From JBBKXJ01 sp037969395 (lineage in GTDB: Bacteria; Pseudomonadota; Gammaproteobacteria; Pseudomonadales; JAUIET01), in contig JBBKXJ010000018.1 of the NCBI GenBank assembly GCA_037969395.1, forward strand, positions 81,665-145,664: 64,000 nucleotides of DNA, in the 5' to 3' direction. The number at the start of each line of letters is the position of its first letter. Position 1 is the stretch's first letter. The position numbers and the translations under genes are program-made. Positions 53,612 through 62,863 of the stretch are shown one piece after another. The notes below the pieces were generated by a model. It was not told the origin of the DNA, did not search any database, and saw nothing but the letters and a program-made list of their open reading frames with translations.

Positions 53612-56322
53612 ACAAGATACCCACACTTAATACTATCCGCCCCGGGGATTTCCGCGCTTCCCTGGCCAGCGAGTTAAACGCCTATATCACGCGCGAATCC
53701 CGTCGCTACGCAGCTGCCGACCGGCTGCGCATAGACCTGCACTGCCACGATCACAACAGTGACAAGCCGGACGAGCTCTGGGGCCGAATTCTCGGTCTGC
53801 CGGAAACCTGGCTAAAGACCAAACATCTTGTTAAGTGCCTGCTCTCGAACGGCAGCGATGTGGTCACCATCACCAATCACAACAATGCCCGCTCCTGCTG
53901 GCGATTGCAGGATGAAGGTCACGACGTGCTGGTGGGCGCGGAGTTCACCTGCCAATTTCCGGAAATCGACCTGTTCTGCCACGTATTGACCTACGGATTT
54001 GACCGCGAGCAGGAGGTCATCCTCGACGCGAAGCGGCAGAACATCTACGACTTTCTGCGCTACGCCGCGACCCACGACATCCCGGTGGTGCTGCCCCACC
54101 CGCTGTATTTCTACACCCGCAACAAGCATATTGACCTCGAACTGTTCGAGAAGCTGGCGGTCATGTTCCAGCATTTCGAAGTGCTTAATGGGCAGCGGGA
54201 TCTCTGGCAGTCGACCCTCACGCTGAACTGGGTGCAGAGCCTGACCCCGGCGAAAGTCCGTGCCTACGCCAGCAAACATAAACTGGATCCAGCGGAGTTC
54301 GGGGTGGACCCGGACCGACCCAAGGTGCTCACTGGTGGTTCTGACGACCACATGGGCATTTTTGCAGGTCAAAGCGGCTCCTACCTGATGGTGCCCGACC
54401 TTGAGCAGCGGCTGCAGACCGAGAAAGCATCGACCCTCGCGCTGGAGGCCTTGCGCGCCGGTCGCGTGGCTCCGTTTGGCGCGGTGGGCGAAAATCAGAA
54501 ACTTAATATCGCCCTGCTCGACTATTTTGCCCAGATTGCCACCCGTATTGAGGACCCTGGACTGTTGCGTATCCTGCTGCACCGGGGAGAAACCTCGGAC
54601 AAGCTCGCCTGCTTTGCTATCAGCAATGTGCTGCTGGAGCTGCAAAAACACAAGCATTCACGCAAGTTCTTCGAGTTCGTGCACGACGCCTTGCAGGGCA
54701 AAAAGCCCAACAAGATGCTGAAGTGGAAGATCTCGAAAAAATACCGCTTTTGCATCCGTCATTTGGAAAATATCGCTGACAGTCGGCACCAGTCGCCGGA
54801 GGTGTTCGTTACTACCGTCAACAATTCCATCGCGGAGATGTGCACCGAGTTGGCCAGGCTGATGTTAAAGCGAATTCAGGAATCGGAGCTATTCGCCGGC
54901 GGCGAGTTACTGGAGAATCTATCCACCGAGGCGCTCACTCGCCAGTTCGAGATTCCCAGCCAGCTAACCGCACTGGTGTTTGGAGGCGCGAGCAAGCACA
55001 CCCGCGTTGGGGGGCGGCGATTCCGCAAATTGGCGAACCAGCTATCCTTTCCGGCGATGATTTCTCTGGTACTCACCGGTGCCAGTCTGGCCAGCACGCG
55101 GGCGCTGTACCAGAACCGACAGTTCCTCAACCGTTTTGCAGCGCGCAACGGGGGCAAGCAGCACGATTGCAGAGTACTGTACCTGACGGACACACTGTTC
55201 GACAAAAATGGCGTGTCTACCTCGCTGGGCGGCAAGCTTAAGCAGATCCAGCAGCAGGACATCGCCATCGATTTCCTGATCTGTCATGAGACCGCGGAAC
55301 CTGCACCGCACCTGCATGTACTGCGCCCACTGGCGACTTTCACCCTGCCGGATTCCGGTGGTCAGCAGCTGCGAGTGCCGGACCTGATGGAGATTGCCCG
55401 CATTTTCTACGAGGGCGGTTACGACAGGGTCGCCTGTTCAACCGAGGGGCCCATGGTGCTGGTCAGCCTGTTCCTGAAATACAAGTTCAACGTGCCCGGC
55501 TTTTTCTACATGCACACCGACTGGATCGAGTACATCAAATGCACAACCAACGCGACCGCACATGAACGCGACCGGATTCGCCGCCTGTTGCGTTTGCTCT
55601 ACAGCCAGTTCGACGGCGTGTTCGTACTCAACAGCGAGCACCGCGATTGGCTTACCGGCCACGAGATGCAATTGCGAAAAGAGCGGGTATATCTCACTGC
55701 CCATGCCGCGCCGCAGGCACAGACCGGCGTAATTCCCATCGACAAGCGAGAGTTGTTCGCCGATGCTACCGAGGATACACCGGTATTGTTTATCGCCTGC
55801 CGTTTAAGTCGCGAAAAAGGACTTTTCGATCTGCCGCAAGTGCTGGCCCGCGCCAGGGAAGCGTTACCTGACTTGCGGTTGGTGATTGCGGGCTGCGGAC
55901 CCGACGAGGACGCCCTTAAAGAGGTGCTACCCCATGCGGCTTTCCTCGGTTGGCAAGACCAGCAGCAGCTCGCCAGTCTGTATGCCGGTCTGGATCTATT
56001 CGTGTTCCCCTCGCGCTTTGATACCTTTGGCAACGTATTACTGGAAGCCTTTGTCTACGGCATGCCGGCGGTAGCCTACGATTGCAAGGGGCCGAAGGAT
56101 ATTATCGAGCACGGGGTAAGCGGTTACCTGGTGGCAAATCCGGAAGCGATGGCCGACCAGATCGCTTCACATTTCCTGTGGCCCGACCGGCGGGCTGCAA
56201 TGCGGGACAGTGCCCGGCAGCGGGCTGGTCAGTATCGGGCCGACGATATTATGACCCGGTTCGTCCATGACCTGGGTCTGCCGGCGCTGGTCGGCGGGCT
56301 GGAACAGCGTTCGGTAGCCTGA
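53608..56322 (+). CDS. PHP-domain/GT4 glycosyltransferase fusion
   Basis: 904 residues. Residues about 45-300 form a PHP metal-dependent phosphoesterase domain (DLHCHDHNSD, VVTITNHNNA, GAEFTC, PHPLYF, GGSDDH). A middle region (about 310-540) is unassigned. Residues about 560-890 are a GT-B glycosyltransferase, family 4-like: ACRLSREKGL, VIAGCGPDEDALKE and RFDTFGNVLLEAFVYGMP, where the EX7E motif is DX7E. GGAGAAGG lies 7 nt before ATG 53608, which overlaps the aminotransferase stop (ATGA). The product may be a glycosylated lipid whose phosphate is removed by the PHP domain; this is inference. Confidence 0.88.
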   Translation: MNKIPTLNTIRPGDFRASLASELNAYITRESRRYAAADRLRIDLHCHDHNSDKPDELWGRILGLPETWLKTKHLVKCLLSNGSDVVTITNHNNARSCWRLQDEGHDVLVGAEFTCQFPEIDLFCHVLTYGFDREQEVILDAKRQNIYDFLRYAATHDIPVVLPHPLYFYTRNKHIDLELFEKLAVMFQHFEVLNGQRDLWQSTLTLNWVQSLTPAKVRAYASKHKLDPAEFGVDPDRPKVLTGGSDDHMGIFAGQSGSYLMVPDLEQRLQTEKASTLALEALRAGRVAPFGAVGENQKLNIALLDYFAQIATRIEDPGLLRILLHRGETSDKLACFAISNVLLELQKHKHSRKFFEFVHDALQGKKPNKMLKWKISKKYRFCIRHLENIADSRHQSPEVFVTTVNNSIAEMCTELARLMLKRIQESELFAGGELLENLSTEALTRQFEIPSQLTALVFGGASKHTRVGGRRFRKLANQLSFPAMISLVLTGASLASTRALYQNRQFLNRFAARNGGKQHDCRVLYLTDTLFDKNGVSTSLGGKLKQIQQQDIAIDFLICHETAEPAPHLHVLRPLATFTLPDSGGQQLRVPDLMEIARIFYEGGYDRVACSTEGPMVLVSLFLKYKFNVPGFFYMHTDWIEYIKCTTNATAHERDRIRRLLRLLYSQFDGVFVLNSEHRDWLTGHEMQLRKERVYLTAHAAPQAQTGVIPIDKRELFADATEDTPVLFIACRLSREKGLFDLPQVLARAREALPDLRLVIAGCGPDEDALKEVLPHAAFLGWQDQQQLASLYAGLDLFVFPSRFDTFGNVLLEAFVYGMPAVAYDCKGPKDIIEHGVSGYLVANPEAMADQIASHFLWPDRRAAMRDSARQRAGQYRADDIMTRFVHDLGLPALVGGLEQRSVA

Positions 56323-56325
56323 TCC

Positions 56326-57189
56326 GTGACAGGCCTTATTCGCTCCCTCAGCCAGCAGGAACAGCTGAACTTCCTGCTTACCAACCGCATACCGAGGCGC
56401 CTGGCGACCCGATTGATGGGTTGGTACAGCGGCATCCATAGCCGACGGCTGACTCATCTGTCACTGTATGTGTGGCAACGATTTGCCGATGACCTAAGGC
56501 TGCATGAGGCACGCAAAATTGAATTTACCAGCCTGCGGGACTGCTTTACCCGGGAGTTGCGCTACGACGCCAGAACAATTGATCCGCGCCGTGAGATGGT
56601 GGTGAGTCCTTGCGATGCTATTGTGGGTGCCTGCGGTGGCATGGCGGGCACGACAGTGTTTCAGGCCAAGGGCTTTCCCTACGAACTGGCGGACCTCATT
56701 CCGGATGTGGCGCTGCAGCACAAATACCGTAACGGTATGTATGTCACCCTGCGGCTAAAATCGAGTATGTACCACCGCTTCCACGCCCCTATCAACTGTG
56801 ACATCCACAACATTACCTACATTTCGGGAGATACCTGGAACGTGAACCCCATCGCCCTGCGTCGCATCAAAAAACTGTACTGCAAAAATGAGCGGGCGGT
56901 CATCGACCTGCAGAGTGGTGCAGTCGACAGTGGTATTTGCCTTGTGGCCGTGGCGGCCATTTTAGTGGCCAGCATCAGGCTGCACTGCCTCAGCGACACC
57001 CTCGACATGAATTATCAGGGCCCCGCGCGGCTGCCTTGCAGCGCCCATTACAACAAGGGTGACGAACTGGGCTATTTCCAGCATGGTTCAACCATCATTC
57101 TGTTTGCCACGCCGGACCACGAACTGTGCGAAGGCGTGGTGAGCGGTCAGCGTATTGATATGGGCCAACCGCTGCTGCGCCGGCTGTGA
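56326..57189 (+). CDS. Phosphatidylserine decarboxylase-family protein (paralogue)
   Basis: 287 residues of the pyruvoyl-dependent PSD family. Catalytic features: VSPCDAIVG (Asp retained, usual DG changed to DA), MYHRFHAP (His) and the self-cleavage site HGST (Ser255; usual motif LGST), giving alpha and beta chains. It should decarboxylate phosphatidylserine or a related serine-headed lipid. The start is GTG 56326, 3 bp after the PHP/GT gene. Location in this cluster suggests a specialised enzyme beyond housekeeping PE synthesis. Confidence 0.85.
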   Translation: MTGLIRSLSQQEQLNFLLTNRIPRRLATRLMGWYSGIHSRRLTHLSLYVWQRFADDLRLHEARKIEFTSLRDCFTRELRYDARTIDPRREMVVSPCDAIVGACGGMAGTTVFQAKGFPYELADLIPDVALQHKYRNGMYVTLRLKSSMYHRFHAPINCDIHNITYISGDTWNVNPIALRRIKKLYCKNERAVIDLQSGAVDSGICLVAVAAILVASIRLHCLSDTLDMNYQGPARLPCSAHYNKGDELGYFQHGSTIILFATPDHELCEGVVSGQRIDMGQPLLRRL

Positions 57190-57238
57190 GCGCAAAAGAC
57201 TTGAAATCACACACCATAACTTCCTCGGGAGATGCACC

Positions 57239-57862
57239 ATGACATTCACGCAAGAGCTACAGAAACAGCGCTGGGACGACCACCGCTTCTATCACCACAA
57301 CCGCGTTAACCAGTTATTGCACCTGCTCAGCGCCAGTTGTTTCGTCGCCAGCTATTACCTGATCTTCGTCGACCCGGTAGCTGCGGTTATGGTGGGCTGG
57401 CTGCTGGCTATGGTGCTGCGGCAGATCGGCCACTTTGTGTTCGAGCCAAAAACCTACGATAGCGTAAACGGCGTTAGCCATGACTACAAGGAAAGCGTCA
57501 AGGTGGGCTACAATCTGCGCAGGAAGGTTGTGCTGCTCTCCATCTGGGCCACTATTCCAGTGCTGCTGTGGCTGAACCCCAGCTTCTTCGGGCTGCTCAA
57601 TGCACAGCAGGTACAACAGGGGCTGTTGGCTACTACGGCTGTGCTGTGGTTGTTTACTGGTATCGGCGCGGTTATCTTTCGTACCGTGCATCTGTTCTTC
57701 CTGATGGGAATCCAATCGGGCCTGGTGTGGGCCACGAAGATCCTTACCGACCCCTTTCACGATATCAGGATCTACCATCGCGCGCCGTGGTATGTCCTTA
57801 AGGGCGACATGTACGACGATATGAGCGAGTGGTACACCAGAGTCCGGGTAAATGGCCGTTAA
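57239..57862 (+). CDS. DUF962/Mpo1-like membrane protein
   Basis: 207 residues with four to five membrane spans. It carries the DUF962-type pattern: RFYHHNRVNQLLHLLSASCF and LRQIGHFVFEPKTYD, plus a late HDIRIYHRAPWYVL. Yeast Mpo1, of this family, is an iron-dependent dioxygenase that shortens 2-hydroxy fatty acids derived from phytosphingosine. GGGAG lies about 8 nt before ATG 57239. It is the last gene of the cluster, 49 bp after the PSD-like gene. The match is by motif, so function is tentative. Confidence 0.65.
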   Translation: MTFTQELQKQRWDDHRFYHHNRVNQLLHLLSASCFVASYYLIFVDPVAAVMVGWLLAMVLRQIGHFVFEPKTYDSVNGVSHDYKESVKVGYNLRRKVVLLSIWATIPVLLWLNPSFFGLLNAQQVQQGLLATTAVLWLFTGIGAVIFRTVHLFFLMGIQSGLVWATKILTDPFHDIRIYHRAPWYVLKGDMYDDMSEWYTRVRVNGR

Positions 57863-58234
57863 CGGCATGCAACACCCGACGAGTACCGCGGTCGCTGTTG
57901 GCGGAGTACGTGGAGCTTAATCTATAAATCGTGAAAGTCTACCGCATCAGACAGCGGGCTACCGGTATGATCATTGTTCAAGCCGCTCATGATCGCAAAC
58001 GCCGCGCCAAAGGGGCGGCGCCTTATTTAACGGCTGCTCGGCGCTTGCCCAGGGAGTCAACCAGTATGCTGTGGTTTGATAACATACGGGGCCTTTTCGT
58101 CGTATGCCGTTCGGAGTGTTGCGAATCGCGATTGCAGCGCTGGCGGCGTAACAGAATGAATAAGAGGATAATTTTATTTAGAACAAGTCATAAGCAGGAA
58201 TTGCATCTAAATTCGCCGAATAAGCTGTGCTAAA
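57863..58234. other. Intergenic region at the cluster boundary
   Basis: 372 bp between the DUF962 and DUF2946 genes. A 100-codon frame (57931-58233) is Arg/Cys-rich and has no coding look. The last 80 bp are A/T-rich and probably hold the promoter of the next gene. No tRNA or attachment site was seen. Confidence 0.4.
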
Positions 58235-58630
58235 GTGCGCGTTGTGAAATCCAGCCCCTTCTACGCACGACCGTTGCAAGCGCTAATTCTGTGTGGATTA
58301 CTGCTGCGGGTCGTCGTACCTTCCGGGTTTATGCCGGGTGCTTTAAGCGACGGCTGGTATCTCAAGCTGTGTCCGGATGGCATGCCCGCGAATGTTATGC
58401 TGGCGCTGTTGGGGCACGAGCATCATCACCACGACGCTGACGCCCAAATCGCGTCATTCGCGCAATGCGACCTGGGTGGTATCGGCGTCGCTGACGCGCC
58501 GCTTGTGGCAACAGGTTGCTCGGTGCCTACCCCGGAGTTGGTCACCGCTGCCAACGTCGCGCCGCTACTGACGGCGATCACAAACGTTTCGTTCACCTAT
58601 CTTTCGCGCGCTCCTCCCGTCTTCTCCTGA
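58235..58630 (+). CDS. DUF2946-type His-rich exported protein
   Basis: 131 residues. A signal or anchor (about 12-30) leads into the family pattern VVPSGFMPGALSDGWYLKLCPDGMP and a metal-like His run in GHEHHHHDAD. DUF2946 proteins are usually encoded beside TonB-dependent receptors for copper or other metals, as here. The start is GTG 58235 or GTG 58244; no clear ribosome site helps. It may be co-transcribed with the truncated receptor gene. Confidence 0.7.
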   Translation: MRVVKSSPFYARPLQALILCGLLLRVVVPSGFMPGALSDGWYLKLCPDGMPANVMLALLGHEHHHHDADAQIASFAQCDLGGIGVADAPLVATGCSVPTPELVTAANVAPLLTAITNVSFTYLSRAPPVFS

Positions 58631-58783
58631 CACACAACACGGCCCGTTGGGGCATTGGTTAATTATTCGGCGCAACAGCAGTTGAACGCCGCTGTTGGCG
58701 TATGGGAGAGAAGAATCAATTCAATACCTGGTAGAGCTGCGATTGCGCGCGGCTCACGCTCCGAACCTGGAGCAAAAAATATT

Positions 58784-60259
58784 GTGTTATTAACAACGCT
58801 CGCGTTGAGTCTGGGTTCGTCGGTGATACGGGCAGACGGGCAGACGGTAAAGCAGACGATATCTGCAAATAGTTACGTTAACGATGCCAATGGCAACAGC
58901 GTCTATTCGGGTGACTTCGTTCAAAACGGAGAAACGTTTTCTATCGACGGCAGCCGACTCGGCGTCAGCGAGGCGGATCGAGAAAGCCTGTCGCTGGGTG
59001 TGCGGTTGCGCGGTGAGTTGAGCGATAGTGTATCCGTCGAAGGCAACGTGAGCGTGTTTGACATTTTGCAGGATGAGGGTCGATCTTCAGCGCTCAACCC
59101 CAACGATGTGGAGTATTCACCTGCCGGCGAAGTTACCAGTTATGACGATACGGGCTGGCGCACGGCTGAGGTTAAACTCAACATCGATAATATCGGCGCA
59201 ACCGGTTTGAGCCTGGTCACGGGGCTACGTCACGAAGCTTACGAACTTAATTTCGATGTTTATGACTCGACCGATTGGAGTGCCGGTAGTCAGAGCGCGT
59301 TAGCAGATAGTAGTGGCGGTAAAACTGAGGTTAACGCCGTCTTCGTGCAGCTGAACTGGGATATCAGCGAGCGTTGGGATGCATCGCTAGGTGGTCGCTA
59401 CGAATCGTTCGAGAGCAGGGAAGGATACTTTGCCAATGATGACGAGGCTACGCCGGGGCTGGATCTTACCGCTACGCCTGGCACCAGCCGCGATCAGTTT
59501 TCGCCGAAATTTTCGTTGGGCTTTAGCCCCGCCGGGGACAATTGGCAACTGCGCTATTCGTTTGGCCGAGCCTATCGCTTTCCAATTGTCGAAGAGCTGT
59601 TCAGCCAGTTTAGTGCATTCAATGCCGAGAGTATCTCTAACCCTGAACTTAAACCGGAGGATGCCACCGCGCACAATTTTATGATTGATCGCAATATTGC
59701 GGAAGGCTACATGCGTGTGAACGTATTGAGCGAAACAGTGGAAGATGTGATTGAGTCGCAGTTGACCACTTTGCCTGGTGGCATTTCAATTCGCACTTTT
59801 GTACCAATCGACAAGGTAAAAACCGAAGGGGTTGAATTTATCGTCAATCAACGCGGCATGTTCATTGACAAGCTCGACGTGCGCTTCAATGTTGCCTATA
59901 CCGATTCAGAAATTCTGAACAACAGTGCCGACCCTTCCATTGAGGGTAATCGCTACCCGCGGATGCCGAAGTGGCGGGCCAACCTGCTCGCGACCTATAA
60001 CGTCACTCCACGTTGGGATGTTGGCGCCAATCTGCAGTACGCCAGCGACAGTTTCGGCCGCACCGATAACACCGATACGGCTAATCAGGTGTACGGCGCG
60101 CAGGATGGCTATACGCGCATCGGGCTGAAGACTGGCTGGCGCGTGAACAAAGCGTTCAGCCTTGGACTGGGTGTCGATAATTTGAGCAATGAGATCTCCT
60201 ACGTTGCGCATCCCTGGCCGGGACGCACATGGTACGGGAGTATCTCCTATGACCTCTGA
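58784..60259 (+). pseudogene. TonB-dependent receptor lacking the plug domain
   Basis: 491 residues from GTG 58784, which has GGAG 11 nt upstream and starts a signal-like stretch (LLTTLALSLGSSVIRADG). From about residue 80 the sequence is beta-barrel of a TonB-dependent receptor (RYSFGRAYRFPIVEELFSQF, NPELKPEDATAHNFMIDR) and it ends correctly in a C-terminal aromatic strand (WPGRTWYGSISYDL). The TonB box and whole plug domain are missing, and family members are about 650-750 residues, so an internal deletion is likely. A TTG at 58655 could extend it but adds no plug. Confidence 0.7.
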
Positions 60260-61076
60260 GGCGAGTGTAAGCGAAACTACCAGCGCCCGTGCCAGCGGGT
60301 TGTACCGAATCATTTGGCGCTGGCATTTCTATGCCGGACTGCTGTGCATACCTGTCATATTGACGTTATCGGTTTCCGGCGCGATTTACCTGTTTAAACC
60401 ACAGATTGACGCCTTTGTTGAGTCGCCTATGCGAGAGCTGGATGTTGGCCACCAGCGCAGCACCGCCATCGAGCAGATTCAGGCCGCGCTACGCGCATTG
60501 CCTGGGTCGACGTTTTCAGGTTATCGACTGCCCGCGACTGACAACGAGACGGTTGCAGTGACTGTTATGCATGAGGGCGAGCGAAATCTCGTTTACATCG
60601 ACCCATATTCTCTGCAGCCATTGAAGACTATCGCTGCCAACGACCAATTTATCGCTCAGGTACGCAGCCTGCATGGCGAACTTTTGGCCGGCGACGTGGG
60701 CTCCATACTGGTCGAGTTGGCGGGCTGTTGGGCAATTGTGCTTATTGTTACCGGGCTGTATTTGTGGTGGCCGCGCACTGCGGCGGGCATGGCGGGCGTT
60801 GTCTATCCTCGGCTGTCGAGTCTACCGTCAGGAAAGGGACGCACGTTTTGGCGCGACCTGCATGCAATCACCGGTTTTTGGCTGTCGATGGCGCTGTTGT
60901 TTTTGTTGCTCAGCGGGCTTCCCTGGGCCATGGTATGGGGCACTGCGTTCAAGGAAGCGCGATCTTTTATCGCCAGCATAACCAGCAGGACTGGGCCGTT
61001 TCAAGTGCGCAGACGCAGCGATTGTGGCAGCAAACTACGGTTGAGGTGTTGGCTGGGGTTTGCCAGATCGGCGTAA
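60249..61076 (+). pseudogene. PepSY-associated membrane protein, frameshifted and truncated
   Basis: 275 residues of a PepSY-TM (iron/siderophore-linked) protein: first span (about 22-45, LYRIIWRWHFYAGLLCIPVI), PepSY region, second and third spans with WRDLHAITGFWLSMALLFLL. Members are about 400-500 residues. After KEARSFIAS (near 60975) the frame becomes non-conserved, while the +2 shifted frame continues plausibly with HNQQDWAVSSAQTQ until 61087. A frameshift plus loss of the C-terminal part is the simplest reading. Its start overlaps the receptor's end by 11 bp. Confidence 0.7.
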
Positions 61077-61090
61077 GCAGGGAGTAGGGA

Positions 61091-61119
61091 GGCTCACACC
61101 CTGTTAACAGGTGTGAGCC
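61091..61119. terminator. Bidirectional terminator hairpin
   Basis: GGCTCACACC (61091-61100) pairs with GGTGTGAGCC (61110-61119), with a further CTG/CAG inside. It lies between convergent genes. A short T-rich tract lies beyond on the coiled-coil gene side. Confidence 0.65.
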
Positions 61120-61130
61120 CCGGTCAATAA

Positions 61131-62378
61131 CTACTGTTCCTGTTTTTTTGCTTCGGCACTCTCTGCGGCGACCTCAGCTTTTTGCTTTTTGATCTCTACT
61201 TTCTCCTTGGCCACTGCCGCTTTTTCCTCCGCAACTTTCGCTTTTTCATTAGAGGCTTCAACGACTTTCCTGGCTTCGTTCTTTTCTTCGTCGCTCGCGG
61301 CGGACGCTTGTTTCACTTCGGCCTCTTCGCTAGTGACCGCAGCGTCTTCTTTCGCCAGGTCAGCTTTTTTTCCTTCCAGGTCTGCTTTCTGCTCCTCGAG
61401 TTTTTGATCCTCGGCCGCAAAGCCAGCCTGTTTTTCAACTAACTCACTCTCTTTTTGCTGCATTTCCTTTTTCTTATCAGCGATGGCTTGTTCCTGTGGC
61501 GACTGTGGCGCTTGCTTCGGTTGTTCCGGCATGGCTTTCGCGGAGGCCTTCACTTCACGCACCGCGTCTTTAGCTTCGGCTATTTCGGCTTTTTCCTCAG
61601 CTATTTGCGCCTTGTCTTTTTCCAGTTTGACCTTCTGCATTTCCAATACGACTTTTTCTTCTTCAGCTTTTGGTGCAGACGGTTTTTCGGCTTTTTTCCT
61701 GGCCAGTTCCGCTCGTTGCTTTGCCACCTCGACTTTTTCTTTGCTCGTCTCTTCTTGCTGTTTGGCTATTTCTGCCTTCTCTGCAGCGACATCTGCGGCT
61801 TCCGTGGCTGTTTTGGCTTTTTCTTCGGCCAGCTGTTTAGTTTCTTTATCGGCAGGCATTGCCGGTTCGGCGCTGGCTTCCAGCTGGGCAATTTCGGCGT
61901 TTAGCTTGGCAAGCGCTGCTTTTTCCTGCTCAATAGCGCTTTTAGCTTTGGCAAGATTTGCCTCTTCTTCAGCGAGCGAAGCCGCCGCCGTTTCGGCTTC
62001 AGCCTGTTTGCTTGCCAGCGCTTTGCGCTTTTCTGCCAGCATTTTTTGTTCGGCGGATGCCGGTTGTTTATCGGGCTCTGCTTGTGCTTGTTCGAGTTTG
62101 GCTTCTGCTTCCGCCAGCGCCGCTTTTTCTTCTACTAATTGCGCTTTGTCTGCAACAAGCTGGTCCGCCTGTTTGGCGGTTGCCGCTTTTTCTTTTTGAA
62201 CTTTTTCCTTCTGGACTGTTGCCTCGTCGTGCGCGACGCTGGCCTGTTCCTGACCCTGGCTCGATTCGGCATTCTGACTAAAGGCCATGTTGACCGGCGC
62301 CGTCAAGCCTGCAGCCAAGAGCAACACTGATGCGGATACGGATAGTGTTTTCGCTTTATTTCTGAAGTCACTTTGCAT
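61131..62378 (-). CDS. Exported Ala/Glu/Lys-rich coiled-coil protein
   Basis: 415 residues. A signal peptide (about 1-35, SVSASVLLLAAGLTAPVNMA) is followed by one almost continuous low-complexity helix of EKA-type repeats (EEKAALAEAEAKLEQAQAEP, AEEKAEIAEAKDAVREV), predicted to form a long coiled coil in the periplasm. AAAAGGAAA lies upstream of Met 62378, which decides the start. No function is assigned. It resembles colicin/TolA-like linkers only in composition. Confidence 0.75.
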   Translation of the reverse strand: MQSDFRNKAKTLSVSASVLLLAAGLTAPVNMAFSQNAESSQGQEQASVAHDEATVQKEKVQKEKAATAKQADQLVADKAQLVEEKAALAEAEAKLEQAQAEPDKQPASAEQKMLAEKRKALASKQAEAETAAASLAEEEANLAKAKSAIEQEKAALAKLNAEIAQLEASAEPAMPADKETKQLAEEKAKTATEAADVAAEKAEIAKQQEETSKEKVEVAKQRAELARKKAEKPSAPKAEEEKVVLEMQKVKLEKDKAQIAEEKAEIAEAKDAVREVKASAKAMPEQPKQAPQSPQEQAIADKKKEMQQKESELVEKQAGFAAEDQKLEEQKADLEGKKADLAKEDAAVTSEEAEVKQASAASDEEKNEARKVVEASNEKAKVAEEKAAVAKEKVEIKKQKAEVAAESAEAKKQEQ

Positions 62379-62808
62379 AGCTATTTCCTTTTTGGTTAGC
62401 ACAATATGTTCTCGGTGAGCATACGCTTCACTCTCGTCTGTGAAAATATAACATTTTACCGAGTCGAAAAGTATGCCATAGGCTGATTAAGAAGTAAGCA
62501 AAATATGCAGGTATTTACTCGTTTGGCGAGTTCTTCAAATTACGTCGGCCACCCTGGTATAGCTAACCGTGTGTTTGGGGTCTCGATAGCCAAGGTAATC
62601 CTCGATCAGCCTGAGGTCTTATCGCTGGTTAGTTAAATAGAAACCGCAGAAATGTCTCAGCGTGCGCGCTGCACAATTTCAAGCTGACAACGCTTGGCAG
62701 CGAGTAGGCGCAGCAGTTAGTCCGAACAAGCTTAGGTTTGTCGTTGTTAAATCAATGCGAAGTAAGCCCGGTGACCTCCGGCCAGGTCGACGATCAGGTA
62801 AAAAACAT
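62379..62808. other. Intergenic region, no gene seen
   Basis: 430 bp between the coiled-coil gene and the arsR promoter. A small hairpin (ACTCG/CGAGT near 62517) is the only structure noticed. It must hold the promoter of the minus-strand gene. Confidence 0.4.
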
Positions 62809-62852
62809 TTGACACCGAGGCTTTTATTTGCAAACATATGAACATCTGTTCA
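62809..62852 (+). promoter_or_regulatory. arsR-cdf promoter with SmtB/CzrA-type operator
   Basis: A perfect -35 TTGACA (62809-62814) is followed after 18-20 bp by a weak -10 in ACATATG. The palindrome TGAACATCTGTTCA (62839-62852) overlaps the start region and matches the TGAACA/TGTTCA half-sites bound by SmtB-like repressors. It therefore sits where bound repressor would block transcription of its own gene. Confidence 0.72.
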
Positions 62853-62863
62853 AGTGTAGTGTT

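Noticed and set aside
58160..58200. FNR box upstream of the DUF2946 gene
   Set aside because: The stretch TTTAGAACAAG resembles part of the nosR box region but lacks the TTGAT half-site.
57931..58233. 100-residue ORF upstream of the DUF2946 gene
   Set aside because: Arg/Cys-rich composition, no ribosome site and low-quality codon use; the region looks like a promoter-containing spacer.
61182..62281. Long plus-strand ORFs rich in Phe, Leu and Ser opposite the coiled-coil gene
   Set aside because: They are the antisense reading of the repeated Glu/Lys/Ala codons; the minus-strand frame has a ribosome site and signal peptide.
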